A DNA stretch of 64,000 nucleotides, from contig JALWFG010000005.1 in assembly GCA_027038965.1 (NCBI GenBank), forward strand, positions 1-64,000, given 5' to 3'. The notes under the pieces were generated by a model, which was not told the origin of the DNA, did no database searches, and was given only the letters and a program-made list of their open reading frames with translations. Made by a program: the position numbers and the translations under genes. The DNA is from Candidatus Desulfofervidaceae bacterium (lineage in GTDB: Bacteria > Desulfobacterota > Desulfofervidia > Desulfofervidales > Desulfofervidaceae). How positions within the stretch are numbered: position 1 is the first letter of the stretch; each line of letters begins with the position of its first letter. Positions 1 through 9,226 of this stretch are shown here, one piece after another.

Positions 1-10
1 AACTATAAAA

Positions 11-16
11 CTCCTT
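11..16 (-). promoter_or_regulatory. Possible ribosome binding site of a gene just outside the window
   Basis: Read on the minus strand this is AAGGAG followed by ten bases to the window edge. It lies about 115 bases downstream of the hsdM stop, so it may serve the next gene of the restriction operon (hsdS would be expected). No start codon is visible inside the window, so this is inference only. Confidence 0.25.
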
Positions 17-129
17 ATTCTGTCTACTACAACAATGACCCAAAACCCCTTTCTAAAAAATGGGAGATTTATGCTTGACAAATTTTATATTAACCATTAT
101 ATCTTTCCAAAAAATTGGGGCATTTCATT

Positions 130-1608
130 CTATTCTATTTCATAATCAATATTTTCTATCTCAAACACTATCTCTTGTGGCTCTTTATATTCAATTTCAT
201 CTTTTTTATTTGGATTTTTTGCAGTTAAGTCGTAATTATTTTTAACTATATCTTCAATTGACACAATCCAGCTATTTTCTGAAACTTCTCTTTTTTCAAA
301 TTTTTCTAACGCATCTTTAAAATGTTCGTCTTTTATCCTCTGGACTTTTGTAAATTTTCCTTCTAGTTCATAATACCAAATTTCTTTAGTTGGGACCCCA
401 GTTTTTTCAAAAAATACTAAATTTGTTTTTACTCCTGCACCCATTGCTGAAAATACACCTTGAGGAAGTGAAACTATAGCAAAAACATTACATTTCTCTA
501 AAAGTTCTTTCCTTATCTCTTTAAATTTCCCTTCACCAAACATTATTTGACCTTCTGGTAAGACCATTCCAACTCTTCCACCGTTTTTAAGCTTTCTCAT
601 AATGTATTGAAGGGCAAGGGCTTCTGTTGAAGCTATTGGATAAGGAAAATTATTTTGAACCTGTCTGTTCTCTTTTCCACCAAAAGGAGGATTGGTTATA
701 ATAACATCAAATTTCTCATCTTCGGGTATATTGTGCACATCTTCCATCAGAGTATTTTTCCTAAAGTAATTGGGATTTGCAATCCCGTGTAAAATCAAAT
801 TCATTGTGCCCAATAAAAATGGAAGTGGTTTCTTCTCCTGTCCGTAAAAAGTCTTATTTTTTAATAGTTCTGTTTGTGAAACTGTAATGTTGTCATTCTT
901 TTTTAATAGATATTTATAAGCCTCAATTAAAAAACCAGCCGAGCCACCAAATGGGTCAAGTATTGTTTCTCCAATCTTCGGCTTTATGACATTAATTATG
1001 AATCTTATTACAGGTCTTGGTGTGTAAAACTCTCCGCCCCAGCCGGCTTCTGAGCCCATTTCCAATAAAAGCTCTTCATAAACTTGGGATAGGATATGAG
1101 AATCTTCATAACTTGAAAAGTCTATTTTATTTATTTTTTCTATTACATCCAGTAAATTGTAAACAGATTTAATTTTATTTCCCGTGATTTCTTTAAAAAC
1201 TTCTGCAACTTTTTCTTTTTCTGGAGTACCACTTAAATTTCTTAAATATGGAAAAAGAATGTTATTGATAAAATGTATTAAAGTTTCTTCAGGTTTAATA
1301 ATTTTTGTAAATTCTTCATCAACATCATTTACAAAATCTTTCAAAGAATCCTTTGGCTTTCCTATCCAATCCTTATTTTTAGCCCAGTTAGACCATCTTA
1401 GTTTTTTGTCAATTATTGGTTTATACTCTTCACCTTCCAAAACAGCTAACTCTTCTTGTTGATTTTCAACATCTTCAAATATTCTAAGAAATAAAAGCCA
1501 TGATAATTGCTCTATGTAATCAACTGTTGCATTTGTCCCGTCATCTCTACGCATTATATCACAAATGGCCTTAATTTCGTTTTTTACTATCTGCTCTTTT
1601 GGGTTCAT
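130..1608 (-). CDS. hsdM: Type I restriction-modification system DNA methyltransferase (M) subunit
   Basis: This 492-aa protein is the N6-adenine methylase subunit of a type I restriction-modification system, which acts with HsdS (specificity) and HsdR (cleavage). The N-terminal helical HsdM domain (about residues 5-130) is followed by the SAM-binding motif DPFGGSAGF (218-226, a variant of DPACGSGGF) and the catalytic NPPF (306-309). The ATG is preceded by AGGAG at good spacing. Length is normal for the family. No hsdS or hsdR is visible: downstream only 129 bases remain, and upstream lies a decayed gene fragment. Whether this is part of a complete system or an orphan methylase cannot be told from the window. 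Confidence 0.93.
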   Translation of the reverse strand: MNPKEQIVKNEIKAICDIMRRDDGTNATVDYIEQLSWLLFLRIFEDVENQQEELAVLEGEEYKPIIDKKLRWSNWAKNKDWIGKPKDSLKDFVNDVDEEFTKIIKPEETLIHFINNILFPYLRNLSGTPEKEKVAEVFKEITGNKIKSVYNLLDVIEKINKIDFSSYEDSHILSQVYEELLLEMGSEAGWGGEFYTPRPVIRFIINVIKPKIGETILDPFGGSAGFLIEAYKYLLKKNDNITVSQTELLKNKTFYGQEKKPLPFLLGTMNLILHGIANPNYFRKNTLMEDVHNIPEDEKFDVIITNPPFGGKENRQVQNNFPYPIASTEALALQYIMRKLKNGGRVGMVLPEGQIMFGEGKFKEIRKELLEKCNVFAIVSLPQGVFSAMGAGVKTNLVFFEKTGVPTKEIWYYELEGKFTKVQRIKDEHFKDALEKFEKREVSENSWIVSIEDIVKNNYDLTAKNPNKKDEIEYKEPQEIVFEIENIDYEIE

Positions 1609-1630
1609 ATTGTGCTCCTGACTAAGACAT

Positions 1631-1836
1631 CTAAAAAGCTAATAAAACTAATCTCTTTACTTTGCTTTTTTCATCTTCAGCCAAAAGTAAATCTTCTTTA
1701 ATTTTCTTTGTTATTAAAAATCCACCTATTGTTTTTTTGAGTATTTTAATACTTCATCTAACAATTCTGCAGTTAGAGTTAATGATTCTAAGTTTACTTT
1801 AGAAATAAAACAGGCAAAAGGATTTGTCTTGCACCC
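1631..1836 (-). pseudogene. Decayed gene fragment upstream of hsdM
   Basis: Minus-strand reading gives a coding-like stretch in two frames that join if one A is restored in an A7 run at 1732-1738. The upstream part reads FACFISKVNLESLTLTAELL and so on to LKYSKK, and the downstream part continues TIGGFLITKKIKEDLLLAED to a TAG at 1631-1633. The upstream end stops inside a degenerate copy of the palindromic repeat (1825-1851). No start codon is available for the downstream half. I do not recognise the family. The rest of the hsdM-uvrA gap (1852-2036) shows no convincing gene. Confidence 0.4.
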
Positions 1837-1851
1837 CTACGGGGCAGGACA
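1825..1851. repeat. Degenerate copy of a palindromic repeat
   Basis: The stretch from TGTCTTGCACCCCTA to GGGGCAGGACA matches the arms of the perfect 28-bp palindrome at 30290-30317, with a few changes near the centre. It abuts the truncated end of the gene fragment at 1631-1836. Confidence 0.55.
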
Positions 1852-2036
1852 GTATCTTGTTTAATCAAAAAAGTTAACATGAAGAAAGAAAAAAGCCAAG
1901 TGAAAAGTTATACGGTAAGCAGGAAGTCCTTTGGTGGCATAATTTTTATAAGACCTGTTAAATATCTAACGCTGGGCTAGGAAGAAAAGAGTTATCAGAA
2001 TTGTTGCCAAAAAGGTAGCCTTAAGGATTTCTATTC

Positions 2037-4796
2037 TTAAAATGGGTTAAAATATGTTTGCTTAAAGAAGTTATTATACTTTTTAAGACATTGTCCAGTA
2101 TAGCTTTGAGGATGGTTAATAATCTCTTCTGGGGTGCCCGCAGCGATGATTTCCCCTCCCCTATCACCTCCTTCTGGCCCTAGGTCAATTAGATAATCAG
2201 CCCACTTGATAACTTCAAGATTGTGTTCAATAATAAGCAAAGAATGTCCCTTCGTCAAAAGTGTCTGGAAGACATTTAAAAGGCATTGAATATCATGGGG
2301 ATGTAAGCCAACTGTAGGTTCATCAAAGATAAACAAAATTCCTTTTTTCCCGTTTTCCCGCAAAAATTTAGCCAGTTTGAGCCGTCCGGCTTCTCCCCCA
2401 GAAAGGGTATTTATAGGCTGTCCCAAACGTAAATATCCTAACCCAACCTTAATCGCTGGCAAAAGTTGCCTGACAATTTGAGGCTGAAAGGAGAAAAAAT
2501 GCCTTGCTTCCTGAAAGGTCATATTAAGCACATCGGCAATGTTTTTACCCTTAAAGGTAATTTCAAGAATGTCTTCTTGATATCTTTTTCCTTTACATAC
2601 CGGGCATGTAATATAAACATCAGATAAAAACTGCATTTCTATTCGTTCATAACCTGCTCCTTGACAGGCAGGACATCTCCCTCCAGGGCTGTTAAAAGAA
2701 AAGTGTCCTGGATTAAGTCCCTTGGTCTTGGCTTCAGGCAAAGAGGCAAAAAACTTGCGGATAGAAGTAAAAATATCTAAATAGGTAGCAGGATTGGCCC
2801 TAGGTGTTTGACCGATAGGGCTTTGATCCACAAGAATAATATCGCCCACCTTTTCAAAACCTGATATCCGTTTGTAAATACCTGGTTTGCCGCAAAAATC
2901 GCCTTTTTCTTTTTTAATCCCTTTATAAATAATTTCCTGTGCCAAGGTGCTCTTTCCAGAACCAGAGACCCCTGTAAGACAAACCATAACCCCAAGCGGA
3001 ATCCGAACATCAATTCCCTTTAGATTGTTGGCTTTTGCCCCTTGAATTTCTATCCATCCCTTGGGCCTACGTCGAAGGTTAGGCATCTTTATTTGTTTTT
3101 TGCCTGTTAGGTATTGGGCAGTTAGTGTGTCTTGTTTCTTAAATTCTTCTATTGTTCCCCAAAATACAATTTGCCCTCCCCTTTCCCCTGCACCAGGCCC
3201 TAACTCAAGCACATACTCCGCTGCCTTCAAGATGTCTGGGTCATGCTCTACTACTACCACGGTATTTTCTTGAGCCAGCCTTTTAAGAATATTTATCAAA
3301 CGTTCATTATCCCGGGGATGAAGTCCCACGCTTGGCTCATCTAAGATAAATAGGGTGTTCACCAGTGCTGAACCAAGGGCCTTGGTCAAATTTACCCTGG
3401 CTACCTCACCACCTGATAGGGTCCGAGATTGACGGTCAAGGGTAAGATAACCTACCCCTGCTTCTTTAAGATAAAAAAGCCTCCGCTTAATTTCATTTAA
3501 AAGGAGGTTGACGGCAGGATTTTCTATTTCTAAAAATTCGGCGGTGAAAAAATCGTAAGCCTCATCAATAGATAAAGATAAAATCTGGGCAATATCCCTC
3601 CCCTTCAATTTATATTGCAAAACCTCCCTTTTAAATCTGGTTCCCTGACAATCAGGACATGTAAAATAGCCCCGGTAACGAGATAGAAATACCCGAACAT
3701 GCATTTTGTAACTTTTTGTTTCCAGCCAATCAAAGAAGCCCTTAATACCATAAAAGCCAGGGCCGCCATTTATAATCATGGCCTGATGCTGAGAAGAAAG
3801 CTGGGTAAAGGGAACATCTACAGGAATGCCCTGGTTTTGACAAAAGCGCATAAGGTCTTCATATTCTTCACTGTACTTTTTCCATATCTTGATGGCCCCT
3901 TCAGCAAGGGACATATTTTTGTCAGGGATAACTAAATCCATATCGTAACCAATTATCTTTCCAAACCCTCGGCAGGTAGGACAGGCCCCCAGAGGGCTAT
4001 TGAATGAAAAAAGATTGGCATGAGGCCTTTGATAAACCTTATTGCAATAAGGGCACATATAATCCCTAGAAAAGAGCTTGAGTTCTGAAGACTGCCAAAT
4101 ATAAATAGCGGCCTTGCCTTGACCAAATTGATAGGCCATCTGTAAGGCTTCATGAAGTCTTTCATTTTGGGAGGTATTTAAACGGTCAATAAACACATAA
4201 ATACATCTTTCCTGATGCCAATTTAGCTCATCTAGATTTAAGATTTTTCCATCCTTTAAAATTCGGTCAAATCCATGTTTTAAAAGAAAAAATCTATCTT
4301 CTTTAGGCCTTGCAACCTGATAAGGAAAACAGATAAACAGTTTTTCCCCTCTATATCTTTGCTGAATTTCATTTATTATTTCTTGGATATCATAGGCCTT
4401 AACTTCTTTTCCGCATTGGGGGCAATAAAGCGTAGCCAGATGGGCAAATAGTAATTTTAGATAATCATTAATCTCTGTCATTGTCCCTACGGTAGACCTA
4501 GAGGTCTTGACAGGGTGTTTTTGATCAATTGCAATGGCAGGCAAAATTCCCTCAATTTTTTCAACATTGGGTTTGTCCATACGCTCAATAAATTGTCTGG
4601 CATAGGGAGAGAATGTTTCTACATACCTTCTTTGGCCTTCGGCATAAAGGACATCATAGGCAAACGAAGACTTACCGGCCCCACTTACTCCGGTAACTAC
4701 AATCAATTTGTTAATGGGGAGGGAAACATTAATCCCCTTTAGATTATTCTGGGTGGCATTATAGATATGAATAAAATTGTCTAAATGTTGAGGCAT
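2037..4796 (-). CDS. uvrA: UvrABC excinuclease subunit A
   Basis: UvrA is the DNA-damage recognition ATPase of nucleotide excision repair. The 919-aa protein has two ABC ATPase halves: Walker A GVSGAGKSS near the N-terminus and GVSGSGKST at about residue 595. It has CxxC zinc modules (CPQCGKEV, CPYC...CPTCRGFG, CPACQGAG...CPVCKGKRY) and two signature motifs with DEPSVGLHP and DEPTVGLHP Walker B regions. The ABC signatures read LSGGEVAR and LSGGEAGR instead of the usual LSGGEAQR, so this may belong to a divergent UvrA subgroup. The length is slightly below the usual 940. It is divergent from the YkgJ-type gene at 4916. Confidence 0.95.
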   Translation of the reverse strand: MPQHLDNFIHIYNATQNNLKGINVSLPINKLIVVTGVSGAGKSSFAYDVLYAEGQRRYVETFSPYARQFIERMDKPNVEKIEGILPAIAIDQKHPVKTSRSTVGTMTEINDYLKLLFAHLATLYCPQCGKEVKAYDIQEIINEIQQRYRGEKLFICFPYQVARPKEDRFFLLKHGFDRILKDGKILNLDELNWHQERCIYVFIDRLNTSQNERLHEALQMAYQFGQGKAAIYIWQSSELKLFSRDYMCPYCNKVYQRPHANLFSFNSPLGACPTCRGFGKIIGYDMDLVIPDKNMSLAEGAIKIWKKYSEEYEDLMRFCQNQGIPVDVPFTQLSSQHQAMIINGGPGFYGIKGFFDWLETKSYKMHVRVFLSRYRGYFTCPDCQGTRFKREVLQYKLKGRDIAQILSLSIDEAYDFFTAEFLEIENPAVNLLLNEIKRRLFYLKEAGVGYLTLDRQSRTLSGGEVARVNLTKALGSALVNTLFILDEPSVGLHPRDNERLINILKRLAQENTVVVVEHDPDILKAAEYVLELGPGAGERGGQIVFWGTIEEFKKQDTLTAQYLTGKKQIKMPNLRRRPKGWIEIQGAKANNLKGIDVRIPLGVMVCLTGVSGSGKSTLAQEIIYKGIKKEKGDFCGKPGIYKRISGFEKVGDIILVDQSPIGQTPRANPATYLDIFTSIRKFFASLPEAKTKGLNPGHFSFNSPGGRCPACQGAGYERIEMQFLSDVYITCPVCKGKRYQEDILEITFKGKNIADVLNMTFQEARHFFSFQPQIVRQLLPAIKVGLGYLRLGQPINTLSGGEAGRLKLAKFLRENGKKGILFIFDEPTVGLHPHDIQCLLNVFQTLLTKGHSLLIIEHNLEVIKWADYLIDLGPEGGDRGGEIIAAGTPEEIINHPQSYTGQCLKKYNNFFKQTYFNPF

Positions 4797-4915
4797 ATTT
4801 TTATTTTAACGCCTGATTGGAACTGGTCAAGAAAGGAACGATGAATTGGAATAAGGACTTCACATTTACTGCTTTTTCTGTTAATCTCAGCATCAAAATT
4901 CAAGGGAGGAAGAAC

Positions 4916-5614
4916 ATGGGAGAAATATTAACACCGACATCAGAATTTAATTTTGCTTGTCATAAAGGTCTTTCTTGTTATACCCAATGCTGTCGTAAGG
5001 TAAATATCTGGCTTTTGCCCTATGATGTCTTGAGGATGAAAAACGCCTTGGGTATTTCTTCAGAGGAGTTTTTAGTGAAATATACCTTACCCCGAAAAGG
5101 ACAAAAAGGCCTGCCTCTCGTCCTTTTAAAAATGCAAAGCAATGAAGAGAATACCTGTCCCTTTGTAAGGCCAGATGGATGTATCATCTATTCTGATAGG
5201 CCTTGGCCGTGTCGAGCTTATCCTATTTCTCAAACCGAAAAGGACGGGGAATATACCCTTATTAGATTTAATTTCTGTAAGGGTTTTGAGGAAGAAAGAA
5301 AGTGGACTGTTTCTGAATGGATAGAGGATCAAGGCCTAAAGCCATTTTTAGAAATGGAAAAGGCATATCGGAAAGTAACCCAAAGCCCAAATTGGGAGCG
5401 GATTGCCTATCTTAAGGGAGAACCTTGGCAAATGTTTTATCTGGCCTGCTATAACATTGATAAGTTTAAAACATTTGTAAAGGAAAGTCCAAGTATAAAA
5501 AGGTTAATACCTCAGGAAAGACTTCGGTTAATCAAAGAAAGTGAAGTAGAGCTTTTAAAATTTGCCTTTGATTGGGTAAGGTTTGCTATTTTGGGCGAGG
5601 CCGTGTTTGACTAA
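4916..5614 (+). CDS. YkgJ-family Cys-cluster (zinc/iron-chelating) protein
   Basis: The protein of 232 aa carries the YkgJ-like cysteine cluster: CHKGLSCYTQCCRK near the N-terminus, then CPFVRPDGCIIYSDRPWPCR, typical of the family thought to bind Fe-S or zinc. The start at 4916 is chosen because GGGAGGA lies just upstream; an in-frame start at 4817 would add 33 residues lacking family character. The molecular role is unknown. It is divergently placed to uvrA and convergent with the padR-type gene. Confidence 0.8.
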   Translation: MGEILTPTSEFNFACHKGLSCYTQCCRKVNIWLLPYDVLRMKNALGISSEEFLVKYTLPRKGQKGLPLVLLKMQSNEENTCPFVRPDGCIIYSDRPWPCRAYPISQTEKDGEYTLIRFNFCKGFEEERKWTVSEWIEDQGLKPFLEMEKAYRKVTQSPNWERIAYLKGEPWQMFYLACYNIDKFKTFVKESPSIKRLIPQERLRLIKESEVELLKFAFDWVRFAILGEAVFD

Positions 5615-5624
5615 GATTGAGGGA

Positions 5625-6152
5625 TTAACCTACATTTTGCTTTAACTCCTTTATAAACTCTATTTCTGCCTTTAGCAATTTTTCTAAATGTTCAGGAATG
5701 GCAATTCTGCTTGGTGCCTGGCCTTCCTGGGCAAGCTTTTTTTTAAGTTCTTGGGCCCATTGAAGGGCATCATTCAAGAGCTGAATTCGTTTATCTATCA
5801 CCCTTACTAATTGCTTAGGGCCAAAAAACGAAAATTCATTTAAAAAGTAAAGGCCTAAATCCAAATTAAAGAAAGGTCTTTCTATGATTAAAAAGTTCCG
5901 AATAAAAAGCCTTTGAAAATATCTATTTCCCTTAGTCGTAAGGGAATATACATACTTTTCAGGACGATTTCCTTCCCTATCTACAGTCTTCTTAAGATAG
6001 CCATTTTTGGCCAATTTATCTAAGGTATAATAAATAGAAGTCAAACTGACGTTTGTAAGAGGAGTAATCTCTCTTTTGATGATTTCTTTGATTTTATATC
6101 CGTGCAAAGGTTGTTTCTTAAGGAGCCCCAATAAAATAAGCTCTAATTTCAC
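5625..6152 (-). CDS. PadR-family transcriptional regulator
   Basis: This 175-aa protein begins with a PadR winged helix (LLGLLKKQPLHGYKIKEII, then SLTSIYYTLDKLAKNGYL and EKYVYSLTTKGNRYF). A helical C-terminal dimerisation region follows (about residues 90-175). PadR proteins are usually repressors of small regulons. It overlaps the upstream peptidase gene by four bases and is the last gene of the minus-strand run that starts at rpoD. Its effector and targets are not shown by the sequence. Confidence 0.85.
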   Translation of the reverse strand: MKLELILLGLLKKQPLHGYKIKEIIKREITPLTNVSLTSIYYTLDKLAKNGYLKKTVDREGNRPEKYVYSLTTKGNRYFQRLFIRNFLIIERPFFNLDLGLYFLNEFSFFGPKQLVRVIDKRIQLLNDALQWAQELKKKLAQEGQAPSRIAIPEHLEKLLKAEIEFIKELKQNVG

Positions 6153-7288
6153 TTTTTCCCTCCTGTAAGGAAGTCTAGCAATAAATTAGCAGATTTCTCC
6201 ATCTCCTGTAAAGACAAAAATTCATCGTAGGAGTGGACATTTTTCATTCCTGTCCCTAAAATTACGCTCGTAATTCCCTTCTCATTGAAAATATTGGCAT
6301 CACTTCCTCCACCACTTATCTTCAGCTTCATTTCCATATCCAAGGCCTCTCCTGCCCTTTTAATTTCTTTAATCAAGGGATGGTCCTCTTTTACATACAT
6401 CAGGGGATAATCATCCTCAATTTTGATTTCAAGTCTTGGTAAATCCTCTATTTTAGCAACTTTTTCTAAGGCCTTTTGGAAAGAATCAATAATTTTTTGC
6501 GTTTGAATTTGAAGCTTTTCCTTTTGATGACTCCTTACCTCACCCTTAAGCACTACTTTGGCAGGGACAATATTTGTAGCCGTGCCACCGTTAATTAATC
6601 CAATGTTGCAAGTAGTTTCTTCGTCAATACGTCCCCATTTCAAAGGAGAAATGGCCTTAGAAGCCAACCAAATGGCGTTAATGCCTTCTTCGGGCCTCAC
6701 TCCAGCATGGGCCGCTTTTCCCAATACCTCTATTTGAAAACGATTGGCCATAGGGGCTCGATGAATAATTTCACAAGGATTTCCCCCATCCAAGACTATT
6801 CCCCATTTGGCCTTTATCAGGGAATAATCAAGCTGTTTTGCCCCCAAGAGCCCAATTTCTTCGCAGATGGTAAAGACTGGTTGCAAGGGTGGATGGCTTA
6901 AGTGATTTTCTTTTATAGCTCTGAGCACCTCTAGAATAATGGCTACACCTGATTTGTCATCTGCCCCTAAAATTGTAGTCCCGTCGCTTTTCAAAACACC
7001 ATTTTTTTCAATTACTACAATCTCTTCTCCCGGCCTTTGCACGGTATCAAGATGGGCGTTAAGCATGATAGCATCCACTGATTCTATCTTTATATCTCCT
7101 TCCATCCAACCAACAATATTTCCAGAATTGGCTCCTAATTTTTCTCCTGCATCATCTTCTGTCCAACTAATATCTAAACTGTTTAGAATTTCTTTTACAT
7201 AACCTGCCACTAAGCCTTCTTCCCTAGAAGGACTGGCCAAGCGGACCAGGTCTATAAAGGTATTTTTTAGTCGTTCCATATTAATCAT
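6149..7288 (-). CDS. M20-family metallopeptidase, peptidase T-like
   Basis: The 379-aa protein is a di-zinc M20 peptidase. Metal-site motifs are visible: LNAHLDTVQ (HxD), LGADDKSG (bridging Asp), CEEIGLLG (general base Glu-Glu) and DGG. The dimerisation domain follows (about residues 180-290), and the last metal ligand His is near the C-terminus (VHSYDE). Relatives are annotated as peptidase T-like or tripeptidase, cleaving small peptides in the cytosol. GGAGGG precedes the ATG at good spacing, and the start overlaps the dxr end by eight bases. In many genomes dxr is followed by the site-2 protease rseP; that gene is not here. Substrate is unknown. Confidence 0.85.
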   Translation of the reverse strand: MINMERLKNTFIDLVRLASPSREEGLVAGYVKEILNSLDISWTEDDAGEKLGANSGNIVGWMEGDIKIESVDAIMLNAHLDTVQRPGEEIVVIEKNGVLKSDGTTILGADDKSGVAIILEVLRAIKENHLSHPPLQPVFTICEEIGLLGAKQLDYSLIKAKWGIVLDGGNPCEIIHRAPMANRFQIEVLGKAAHAGVRPEEGINAIWLASKAISPLKWGRIDEETTCNIGLINGGTATNIVPAKVVLKGEVRSHQKEKLQIQTQKIIDSFQKALEKVAKIEDLPRLEIKIEDDYPLMYVKEDHPLIKEIKRAGEALDMEMKLKISGGGSDANIFNEKGITSVILGTGMKNVHSYDEFLSLQEMEKSANLLLDFLTGGKK

Positions 7289-8435
7289 CTTTTCCCTCCA
7301 TCCATTCTAAGGCCCTTTGCCTTGCCCAAGCATCCCAAAAAAGGATGGTTTCCAAATTCATTTCAGAAACAGGTTGATGCACATTCATTACATTTTCAAT
7401 TAAAACCGGGATGTCAGCAAAGGTTATCTTCCTTTGAAGAAAGGCCTCTACAGCAATTTCGTTTGCAGCATTAAGTACCACAGGCATACTACCTCCAACT
7501 TGGGCTGCTTCTAAGGCCAATTTCAAGCACGGAATTTTTTCAACCTCAGGCGAAAAAAATTCCAATTTTTGCTCCCAAAGACTTAAAGGCTCAAGTGGTA
7601 ATTCACACCTTTGAGGATAATTCAAGGCAAAAGCAATAGGCAACCTCATATCAGGTTGACTTAAATGGGCCAAAATTGTTCCATCAACAAGTTCCACAAG
7701 TGAATGCACCAAACTTTGGGGATGAATAATCACCTTAATATTCTTTAATGGCATATCAAACAACCACATGGCCTCAATCACTTCCAAACCTTTGTTCATC
7801 AAGGTCGCAGAATCAACGCTAATCTTTGCTCCCATCGACCACCGAGGGTGACTTACTGCTTCCTGGGGTGTTATTTTTTGAAAATCCTTATCTTTGCCCC
7901 AAAAAGGGCCTCCTGAAGCCGTCAGAATTATATTTTTAACTTCAGCCTTTTTTCTTTCCATAAGAAGTTGGAAGATGGCACTATGCTCGCTATCTACAGG
8001 CAAAAGCTGCTCTCTTGCTCTAATGGCCTTTTTAACCAGACTTCCCCCAGCTACTAGGGTTTCTTTGTTAGCTAAGGCTACTGTTTTCCCAGCATTAAGG
8101 GCTGCAAGAACTGGTTTTAAACCGCTAATTCCTACCATTGCCGCCACTACAACAGAGGTTTCAGGCAAGGTAGCTATTTCAATATAGCCATCTTCTCCAT
8201 GAAGCACCTGGACTCTCAAACTAGACGGCAATTCTTCCTTTAGCCTTAAGGCATCTTCTTTTTCCAAAACACACACATATTGCGGTTTAAAGGTTAGAAT
8301 CTGTTTTTTTAAAAGGGCAACGTTCCTGCCTGCTCCTAGAGCAATTACTTTAAACCTTTGAGGGAAAAACGAGACTACTTCTAAGGTTTGTCTCCCAATA
8401 GAGCCTGTAGAGCCAAGTATCGTCAGATATTTCAT
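7281..8435 (-). CDS. dxr: 1-deoxy-D-xylulose 5-phosphate reductoisomerase
   Basis: This enzyme converts DXP to MEP with NADPH, the committed step of the non-mevalonate isoprenoid pathway. The NADPH-binding GSTGSIGRQT sits at the N-terminus. Further family motifs are VDSEHSAIFQ, LTASGGPF and HPRWSMGAKISVDSATLMNKGLE (given here in part as SMGAKISVDSATLMNKG), followed by the C-terminal helical domain. The ATG at 8435 has a GGTGG-type site and fits the family start MKYLTILGSTG; a TTG six codons upstream is less likely. It overlaps the cdsA end by four bases, and the order uppS-cdsA-dxr is the common bacterial arrangement. Product is about 384 aa, normal length. Confidence 0.96.
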   Translation of the reverse strand: MKYLTILGSTGSIGRQTLEVVSFFPQRFKVIALGAGRNVALLKKQILTFKPQYVCVLEKEDALRLKEELPSSLRVQVLHGEDGYIEIATLPETSVVVAAMVGISGLKPVLAALNAGKTVALANKETLVAGGSLVKKAIRAREQLLPVDSEHSAIFQLLMERKKAEVKNIILTASGGPFWGKDKDFQKITPQEAVSHPRWSMGAKISVDSATLMNKGLEVIEAMWLFDMPLKNIKVIIHPQSLVHSLVELVDGTILAHLSQPDMRLPIAFALNYPQRCELPLEPLSLWEQKLEFFSPEVEKIPCLKLALEAAQVGGSMPVVLNAANEIAVEAFLQRKITFADIPVLIENVMNVHQPVSEMNLETILFWDAWARQRALEWMEGKDD

Positions 8436-9226
8436 CTCAACCACCAGTCCCAAAAGTAATAACTAAAGGGCAATGCAAATAAAAGGCCGTCAATTCTATC
8501 TAAAATCCCCCCGTGTCCAGGCAAAATAGAGCCGCTGTCTTTTATCTTGTTATAACGTTTTAGCACTGACTCAAAAAAATCTCCAGTTTGTTCGATGATG
8601 GTGATAAAAGGAGCCAAGAGGAGCGACGGAATTAAGGCCAACTTGGGTAAAAACGGTAGTAACACTAAGGCTACCAAAAAGGCACCTAGAAATCCTCCCA
8701 ACAACCCTTCCCAGGATTTTTTAGGACTTACTTTGGGATAAAGCTTGTGTTTTCCAAACCGACATCCAATATAAAAGGCGCCGGTATCACTGGCAAACAC
8801 TACAAACAGGGTCCAAAGCAACAATATCCTGCCTTGAGATAAAGAGAGGAAAAAGAGGGCATGCCCTAAGAGAAAAGGAGGGTAAATCAATCCAAAACCC
8901 AATATAGGGAGATAGGAAGCAAGGTCTGGCTGCAAACCATAAATAATAATAAAGCTGAGGCTTAACAAAAAAAAGGCCACACTCAAGCCCAAAAGGGGGA
9001 ATCCAAGTGTCAATAAAATAAAGAAAATGGTGCCTGCTAAGATGGCAATAAAGAGAAGATACTTATTTGTCACATGCCACATATTTAAATATTCCCATTG
9101 TCCTAACAAACTTATCCCGATCACCAAAAAAACTATGGCCCAAAATGGAGAGAAAAGCACTACCCAAACAATCAAGGGCAAGAAGGTAATAGCTGTAATA
9201 ATTCTTTTAACATGTTCTTTATTCAT
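8432..9226 (-). CDS. cdsA: Phosphatidate cytidylyltransferase (CDP-diacylglycerol synthase)
   Basis: CdsA makes CDP-diacylglycerol from phosphatidate and CTP in the inner membrane. The 264-aa protein has multiple hydrophobic segments and the C-terminal CdsA signature region: FVVFASDTGAFYIG, VSPKKSWEG and GSILPGHGGILDRIDG, with conserved Asp residues. It supplies the substrate for pssA (49452-50192) and for the phosphatidylglycerol pathway that pgpA (25996-26481) belongs to. The start overlaps the uppS end by eight bases. Confidence 0.96.
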   Translation of the reverse strand: MNKEHVKRIITAITFLPLIVWVVLFSPFWAIVFLVIGISLLGQWEYLNMWHVTNKYLLFIAILAGTIFFILLTLGFPLLGLSVAFFLLSLSFIIIYGLQPDLASYLPILGFGLIYPPFLLGHALFFLSLSQGRILLLWTLFVVFASDTGAFYIGCRFGKHKLYPKVSPKKSWEGLLGGFLGAFLVALVLLPFLPKLALIPSLLLAPFITIIEQTGDFFESVLKRYNKIKDSGSILPGHGGILDRIDGLLFALPFSYYFWDWWLR

